A stretch of 64,000 nucleotides of DNA from an uncultured Collinsella sp. (GTDB lineage Bacteria > Actinomycetota > Coriobacteriia > Coriobacteriales > Coriobacteriaceae). Below the pieces are notes generated by a model that worked only from the letters and a program-made list of their open reading frames with translations, searched no databases and was not told the DNA's origin. The stretch spans positions 148,233 through 212,232 of the forward strand of contig CABSNM010000001.1 of assembly GCA_902479065.1 (NCBI GenBank). Reading direction: 5' to 3'. Below, piece by piece: positions 63,791 to 64,000 of this stretch. The position numbers and the translations under genes are program-made. Every line of letters begins with the position of its first letter. Position 1 is the stretch's first letter.

Positions 63791-64000
63791 TTACGCTTGT
63801 CCCCTTTCTTGTTTACGCCGCTTGCGGTCAGTCCCCCACTGAACGAAAGGCGCTAAAGACCAGAGCATCGAAGCGCTGGAGCAACCGGGATGCTCGTCTC
63901 ACTAGATTTTACAACGCTTGTCGCGAATACAGTTGAAAGCCAATCCGGTTCCGATGGCTCCCCCTATGAGAAGAGGGTGGATGCCAAGGGTCGCGTGACT
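63791..64000. other. Right edge, no feature seen
   Basis: 210 bp upstream of the GmrSD gene. GAAAGGGG lies just before its ATG. No complete gene, repeat or clear promoter was recognised before the window ends. Confidence 0.4.

Overview
The window looks like a chromosome segment of a gut actinobacterium of the class Coriobacteriia, most probably Collinsella. The grounds are high GC, a two-subunit transketolase, an adk with a zinc-binding lid next to map and secY, a YgeW/YgeX/YgeY purine-linked cluster, long Ala/Pro/Glu-rich tails on core proteins, and many short palindromic intergenic repeats. The genus is inferred from gene content and style, not from a marker match. No rRNA, tRNA or CRISPR array was seen.

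Layout. 0-2.2 kb: N-acetylmuramate 6-phosphate use (PTS EIIB start, MurQ, RpiR regulator). 2.3-16.5 kb, minus strand: VanZ-like protein, lone serine recombinase, RNase R, FtsX/FtsE, split transketolase, YitT protein, RF2, SecA and ribosomal protein L31. 16.7-24.4 kb: an accessory block bounded by two near-identical 68-bp direct repeats. It holds a minus-strand operon of two small Sec-exported peptides, a tandem-duplicated ABC permease, an ABC ATPase, a permease-ATPase fusion and a possible 43-residue ORF. A divergent membrane protein/XRE regulator pair follows, then a 5'-truncated tyrosine integrase. This is the best candidate for an undescribed system: a bacteriocin-type export/immunity locus with lactococcin-972-like architecture.

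24.5-39 kb: ACT-domain protein, citrate synthase, two Cof-type HAD phosphatases, adenine deaminase with a terminator in its leader, TyrRS, a U32 peptidase-family protein, a class A PBP, ArgR, a GT2 glycosyltransferase and TruA. 39-48.8 kb: the distal spc and alpha ribosomal operons (rplE to rplQ with secY, adk, map, infA, rpmJ, rpoA). The run begins abruptly at rplE; rplX, rplN and rpsQ are not upstream. 49.1-60 kb: molybdenum-hydroxylase maturation genes (XdhC, YqeB, YqeC, MocA-like) with HydA, carbamate kinase, YgeW, YgeY and diaminopropionate ammonia-lyase, plus a divergent YheO/DauR-type regulator. Together these make most of the anaerobic urate/2,3-diaminopropionate cluster known from gut bacteria, but no hydroxylase subunit lies in the window. 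60-64 kb: two unknown proteins and a single-chain GmrSD-type (DUF262/DUF1524) defence nuclease.

Gene starts were moved from the longest frame to the start with a Shine-Dalgarno sequence wherever one was visible. Family calls rest on motifs read by eye; no database search was run.
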